Shown here piece after piece: positions 59,067 through 62,115 of a DNA stretch of 62,115 nt. The translations under genes were made by a program, and so were the position numbers. Source of the stretch: Caballeronia glathei (GTDB lineage: Bacteria; Pseudomonadota; Gammaproteobacteria; Burkholderiales; Burkholderiaceae). Position 1 is the first letter of the stretch. Each line of letters begins with the position of its first letter. The notes below the pieces were generated by a model. That model searched no databases. It saw only the letters and a program-made list of their open reading frames with translations, and had not been told where the DNA came from. The stretch spans positions 1 through 62,115 of the forward strand of contig NZ_JFHC01000050.1 in the NCBI RefSeq assembly GCF_000698595.1. The letters run 5' to 3'.

Positions 59067-59258
59067 GACGGGTTTTCCTCGATCGGGATGAAACGGTTGA
59101 GTGGCGGCGGCGCCAAACCTGACATGTTAGCCAATCGCGCCATGCGGCGCAGGTTCCCGGACGCTTGTCCCGCTATTCGAGATGGCCAAATGGACGATCG
59201 CGGGAACGATCACGCCTGACGAAAGCCAAAAGCAAATTCTTAGCAAGGAGCTTCCCGG

Positions 59259-60074
59259 ATGGATCTGATCGAAAAATTACACCCCGCTTACGACGCACTA
59301 CTTGCCGCCGGCATCAAATACGGCTTCGATGTCTGCATGGCGATCCTGATCGTCATCGTCGGCTGGTGGATCTCCAACCGCGTCGCGAATGCGCTCAGGC
59401 GCGCGCTCGGCCGCACGAACGCCGACACGACGCTCACGCCCGTCCTCGCGAGCCTCGCGCTCTGGGCGATCCGCGTCATCGCGATCGTGGCCGCGCTCGG
59501 CAAGTTCGGCATCGCGGCGGCGAGCATCCTGACCGTGCTTGGCGCGGCTGGCCTCGCGATCGGTCTTGCGCTCCAGGGCACGCTCCAGAACATCGCCGCG
59601 GGGCTGATGCTGCTGCTTCTGCGGCCGTTTCGCGTGGGCGACTACATCGAGGGCATCGGCACGACGGCTGGCACCGTGAACGAAATCGGGCTCTTCACCA
59701 CGCGCCTCACGAAGGCGGACGGCATCGTCATGTTCGTGCCGAACAGCACGATATGGGCGAACCCGGTGACCAACTACAGCGCGAACGAACGCCGCCGCGT
59801 GGTGGTGAACTTTCATGTTCCGCACCAGCAGAGCGTCGAGCATGTGCTCGCGTCGCTGAAAACGATGGTGGAAAGCGATTCGCGGATCGTCGACCAGCCC
59901 GCCAGGCCGTGGATCGCCGTGACCGATTACACCGATACCGGTGTGAAGATCAATGTCGGGGCATGGACGCGCACGGGTGATCACGCGAACGTGCAGGCGG
60001 ACCTGCTGCGTCAGATCCAGCCGCTGACGAAGCCGGAACCCGCGCCCAGTGTGGACGAGCCGGTGAGCGCCTAG
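59259..60074 (+). CDS. mscS: Small-conductance mechanosensitive channel (MscS family)
   Basis: A 271-residue MscS protein. The first helix is GFDVCMAILIVIVGWWISNR. The pore-lining helix has AASILTVLGAAGLAIGLALQGTLQNIAAG, with the Gly/Ala packing. The beta domain signature is FRVGDYIEGIGTTAGTVNEI. Seven of them form the channel that opens under membrane tension. The ATG is preceded by AAGGAGCTTCCCGG. Confidence 0.92.
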   Translation: MDLIEKLHPAYDALLAAGIKYGFDVCMAILIVIVGWWISNRVANALRRALGRTNADTTLTPVLASLALWAIRVIAIVAALGKFGIAAASILTVLGAAGLAIGLALQGTLQNIAAGLMLLLLRPFRVGDYIEGIGTTAGTVNEIGLFTTRLTKADGIVMFVPNSTIWANPVTNYSANERRRVVVNFHVPHQQSVEHVLASLKTMVESDSRIVDQPARPWIAVTDYTDTGVKINVGAWTRTGDHANVQADLLRQIQPLTKPEPAPSVDEPVSA

Positions 60075-60109
60075 TAAGCTTGCGCGCCCAGAACTCCTGA
60101 AGAGGATCC

Positions 60110-60313
60110 ATGACGAAGGCGATTTCCCTCGCGCTGCTGGTCGGCGGCATCGTGCTGCTTTATTTCGGCGGCACGTCGTTTCATTCGCTGAGCAACGACG
60201 TTTCGCGCTTTTTCACCGGCTCGCCGACCAACAAGACGATCTGGCTGATCGCCGGCGGCGTGATCGCCACGCTCGCCGGACTGATCGGGCTTGCGCTGCC
60301 GGGGAGGCGCTGA
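60110..60313 (+). CDS. DUF3185 small membrane protein
   Basis: A 67-residue protein with two membrane helices (AISLALLVGGIVLLYFGG and TIWLIAGGVIATLAGLIGLAL) and a short loop with SPTNKTI. It matches the DUF3185 type found in proteobacteria. It follows the MscS gene by 35 bases on the same strand, with GAGGAT upstream, so probably the same operon. The function is unknown. Confidence 0.75.
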   Translation: MTKAISLALLVGGIVLLYFGGTSFHSLSNDVSRFFTGSPTNKTIWLIAGGVIATLAGLIGLALPGRR

Positions 60314-60323
60314 GCGCCGCCGC

Positions 60324-61100
60324 TCAGACCAGCGCCACTTCCGCCTTCGACGCCGAGCGCGTGCCCGGCAGCGCGGCATTGCTCGCCCCGCGATAGGTGT
60401 AGACGAGCGAGAACTTCACCTGATCGGTGAGATTCTTGCCCGCCGAGTGCACCGTGTTGCAGTGGAAGAACACCACGTCGCCGGCTTTCAGTTCGGGCGA
60501 GACGGCCGTGCGGATGAGCGCCGCGTTTTCGGGCAGGTCGGAGCGGAAAAACTTGGCGTCGTCGAAGCGCTCGGATGTGAAAGGCAGCTTGTGCGACATC
60601 GGCACGAACCACAGGCCGCCGTTTTCCACGGTCTCCGAGCCGAGCGCGACCCACGCGGAAACGAGATCGTCGCGCTCGAACGCCCAGTAGCGCACGTCGC
60701 GATGCCAGCCCGTCAGGCTGCCGTAGGCCGGGTGCTTGGTCATCACGCAGTTGTGATGGGCACGCGACAGATACGGCGCCTCTCCGAAGTAAAGCTCCAT
60801 CCAGCCGCGCACTTCCGGCGACGTGGCCCATTCGCTGAAAAGCGGATCGCGGGCATACGCGTCGAGCAGGCGGCGCACGGTATGGCCGCCGGGCGCGTCC
60901 TTCGAATCCGGCGCGCCCGGATATTTCAGATCGGCTTCGAACTCGACTGGCGCAGCCGCCTCCAGCAACTGCCTTCGCGCGACTGCGCGCATCGCCTCGC
61001 AGCGCTCGGGCGGCACGAGTCCCTGCACCACCACGTACCCCGTTTCACGCAGCGCGTGGACCTGTTCTTTCTTGGATTTGAGCGACGATTGATCAGACAT
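60324..61100 (-). CDS. Phytanoyl-CoA dioxygenase (PhyH)-family protein
   Basis: A 258-residue Fe(II)/2-oxoglutarate dioxygenase. The jelly-roll metal ligands are His and Asp in GWHRDVRYWAF (about residue 131) and His in FHCNTVHSAGKN (about 220). A downstream Arg for 2-oxoglutarate is plausibly in SLVYTYRG. PhyH enzymes hydroxylate diverse small molecules; the substrate is unknown. It is convergent with the DUF3185 gene. Confidence 0.82.
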   Translation of the reverse strand: MSDQSSLKSKKEQVHALRETGYVVVQGLVPPERCEAMRAVARRQLLEAAAPVEFEADLKYPGAPDSKDAPGGHTVRRLLDAYARDPLFSEWATSPEVRGWMELYFGEAPYLSRAHHNCVMTKHPAYGSLTGWHRDVRYWAFERDDLVSAWVALGSETVENGGLWFVPMSHKLPFTSERFDDAKFFRSDLPENAALIRTAVSPELKAGDVVFFHCNTVHSAGKNLTDQVKFSLVYTYRGASNAALPGTRSASKAEVALV

Positions 61101-61419
61101 TTCAACTCACAGTAAGCGCATTCGCGAAGCGCGACATTGGCGAAACGCGCGCCGCAAATTAGGGCGACTACATCGATTGTAAATCCCCCTCGCCCGCAGC
61201 CGCTCGAAAGCCTGTCATTTCGGACATCAAACCCTTTTAAGTGCTCGCCTCATACATTCGCAGGGAAAACGCGGACTTACCTCAGTAACAAATGTCTTGT
61301 AGGCTTCGTGCGTCAATTCGGTGCAACTTCGAAGCAACTATTCCCTCGAACGTTGAGCGCTTTTTTTGAGACGACTATCGTCGAGCTTGCATGCACTGCA
61401 ACCGACCCAACACTGAGCC
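61101..61419. other. Intergenic region
   Basis: 320 bases upstream of the PhyH gene and the Arg-rich ORF, with no gene. The section at 61200-61290 is AT-richer and may hold promoters. Confidence 0.35.
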
Positions 61420-61770
61420 ATGACCAACCGATTCGCCTCCAGCATCACCTGCGTCGCCGTCCGGGCCGCGCGTCCGGCGCGACGCGGTGTCGTTCGCGCG
61501 CTGCGCCATCACTCGGCGCGCACGCAGGCCCTCGCGGAGCAACTGAAGCACGTGTATCCCGTAGATGGCATCCGTTCGTGGTTTCGCGGTTTCTTTTCCA
61601 CGCTGCGCGTGCGTGCGGCCACGCGCCGCATGTCGCTCAAAACGCTGCTGCGCCGGCCCGTGCAACTGCGCGCGCCGGTTCCGAAGGTGAAGCCGGCCGT
61701 GCTGACGAGCCGCCGTCCACGACGCCTTTCGACGGCCAGCGCCGGCTGGTTCGCCTTCGCGGCGCGCTGA
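61420..61770 (+). CDS. Arginine-rich hypothetical protein
   Basis: A 116-residue highly basic ORF (MTNRFASSITCVAVRAARPA). A central segment reads as a helix (TQALAEQLKHVYPVDGIRSWF). There is no family I recognise. It ends next to the OYE remnant on the other strand. Its codon bias is like the chromosome's, but the composition would also fit a chance ORF in GC-rich DNA. Confidence 0.35.
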   Translation: MTNRFASSITCVAVRAARPARRGVVRALRHHSARTQALAEQLKHVYPVDGIRSWFRGFFSTLRVRAATRRMSLKTLLRRPVQLRAPVPKVKPAVLTSRRPRRLSTASAGWFAFAAR

Positions 61771-61784
61771 CGCGCGACCTTCGT

Positions 61785-61940
61785 CCGGCGAGCGCCGGAT
61801 AGTCGGTGTAGCCCCGCTCGCCGCCGCCGTGAAGCGTGGCGTCGTCGGGTTCACAGAGCGACGCACTGCGCCGGAAACGCTCGACCAGATCGTGATTCGC
61901 CACGAAAGCGCGGCTGAACGCCACAGCGTCCGCCGCGCCG
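61785..61940 (-). pseudogene. C-terminal remnant of an old yellow enzyme (NemA-like)
   Basis: The minus strand encodes GAADAVAFSRAFVANHDLVERF, then SASLCEPDDATLHGGG and ERGYTDYPAL. This is the end of alkene reductases of the OYE family (ADAVAFGR-FIANPDLVER ... YTDYP). The barrel that should precede it is missing: upstream sequence has no OYE match. About 50 residues remain, so the gene was truncated, perhaps by the insertion event at the window edge. Confidence 0.6.
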
Positions 61941-62093
61941 CTTTCGGTGCGCGCTTGCCATTCGAGCGTCATTGAAGCCTGCCCAGGTGCCCAGTCGAGG
62001 CATCCGCGACGAGCGCAAGAGATGCACCACGACGCCGCGGCAGCGCGCCGCCTGCGCACTCCCTGCAAACGAAAAAAATCCCGGATGACGCAA

Positions 62094-62115
62094 TGAACTG
62101 ACCCCTCAAAGTTGG
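62094..62115. mobile_element. Possible IS3-family end at window edge
   Basis: The last 22 bases (TGAACTGACCCCTCAAAGTTGG) resemble the terminal inverted repeat of IS3-family elements (TGAACTGACCCC...AAAGTTGG). Only this end is in the window, so the element itself is not visible. Confidence 0.4.

Overview
The window looks like a high-GC betaproteobacterium of the Burkholderiaceae, close to Paraburkholderia, Caballeronia or Burkholderia. The evidence is the rsmI / yraN-diaA-dolP block, the H-NS-like protein, the form II aerobic CO-dehydrogenase-type cox cluster, Fur-controlled PepSY genes and the general codon use. It splits at a minus-strand tRNA-Ala (24208-24283). Everything to the left is accessory and plasmid-like. 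Everything to the right is ordinary chromosome.

Left part (1-24.2 kb): an integrated mobilizable plasmid or integrative element. Its backbone pieces are a relaxase (4119-6236), a MobC-like partner (6233-6565), an IncP-type oriT with inverted repeat and YATCCTG nick motif (6684-6722), a TraK-like gene leaving oriT the other way, a ParE-type toxin-antitoxin pair with a degenerate extra copy, and a HigA-like/XRE divergent pair around an inverted-repeat operator. At the right end are an HTH gene plus a TrfA-family initiator, four 21-22 bp-spaced iterons with a DnaA-box-like site, and an array of three ATTTTCAC-NN-GTGAAAAT palindromes that could be a partition site. The TrfA end abuts the 3' end of the tRNA gene. 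No integrase is visible in the window.

The cargo of the left part is defence-like. The most interesting item is a tight operon, 9927-13508, of three unnamed genes: a ParB/DGQHR/DUF262-like protein, a protein ending in a HEPN-type RNxxxH motif, and an HNH-like zinc domain fused to an ABC-type ATPase with Walker A and an LSGS-E signature. I found no named system with this layout and propose it as a candidate anti-phage or anti-plasmid system. Downstream is an IS21-family element whose istB is split exactly in its P-loop codons by a 2.5 kb serine-recombinase element. After that comes an EVE-like/HNH protein that looks like a modification-dependent restriction enzyme. A HAD phosphatase plus DEDDh exoribonuclease pair (1533-2566) may be another RNA-processing cargo module.

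Right part (24.3-62.1 kb): chromosome. Regions in order: cytochrome c, dolP-like, diaA, yraN, rsmI and rlpA-like genes; an MBL hydrolase with a DEDDh exonuclease; Lrp; a cation-efflux pump; an H-NS-like protein; a HugZ-like protein; MFS; an orphan LivK; dienelactone hydrolase; a second MFS; and srkA. Next are two convergent Fur-box-preceded PepSY genes separated by a frameshifted IS110/IS1111-type element. A complete minus-strand cox operon (S-L-M-D-E-G-XdhC) follows, with four 50-bp tandem hairpin repeats between coxS and coxL. The end of the window holds an APC permease, a NarL-type two-component pair, ferredoxin-NADP reductase, an aldo/keto reductase, an MscS channel, a DUF3185 protein and a phytanoyl-CoA dioxygenase-like protein. 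The last bases carry a remnant of an old yellow enzyme gene and what may be the end of an IS3-type element.
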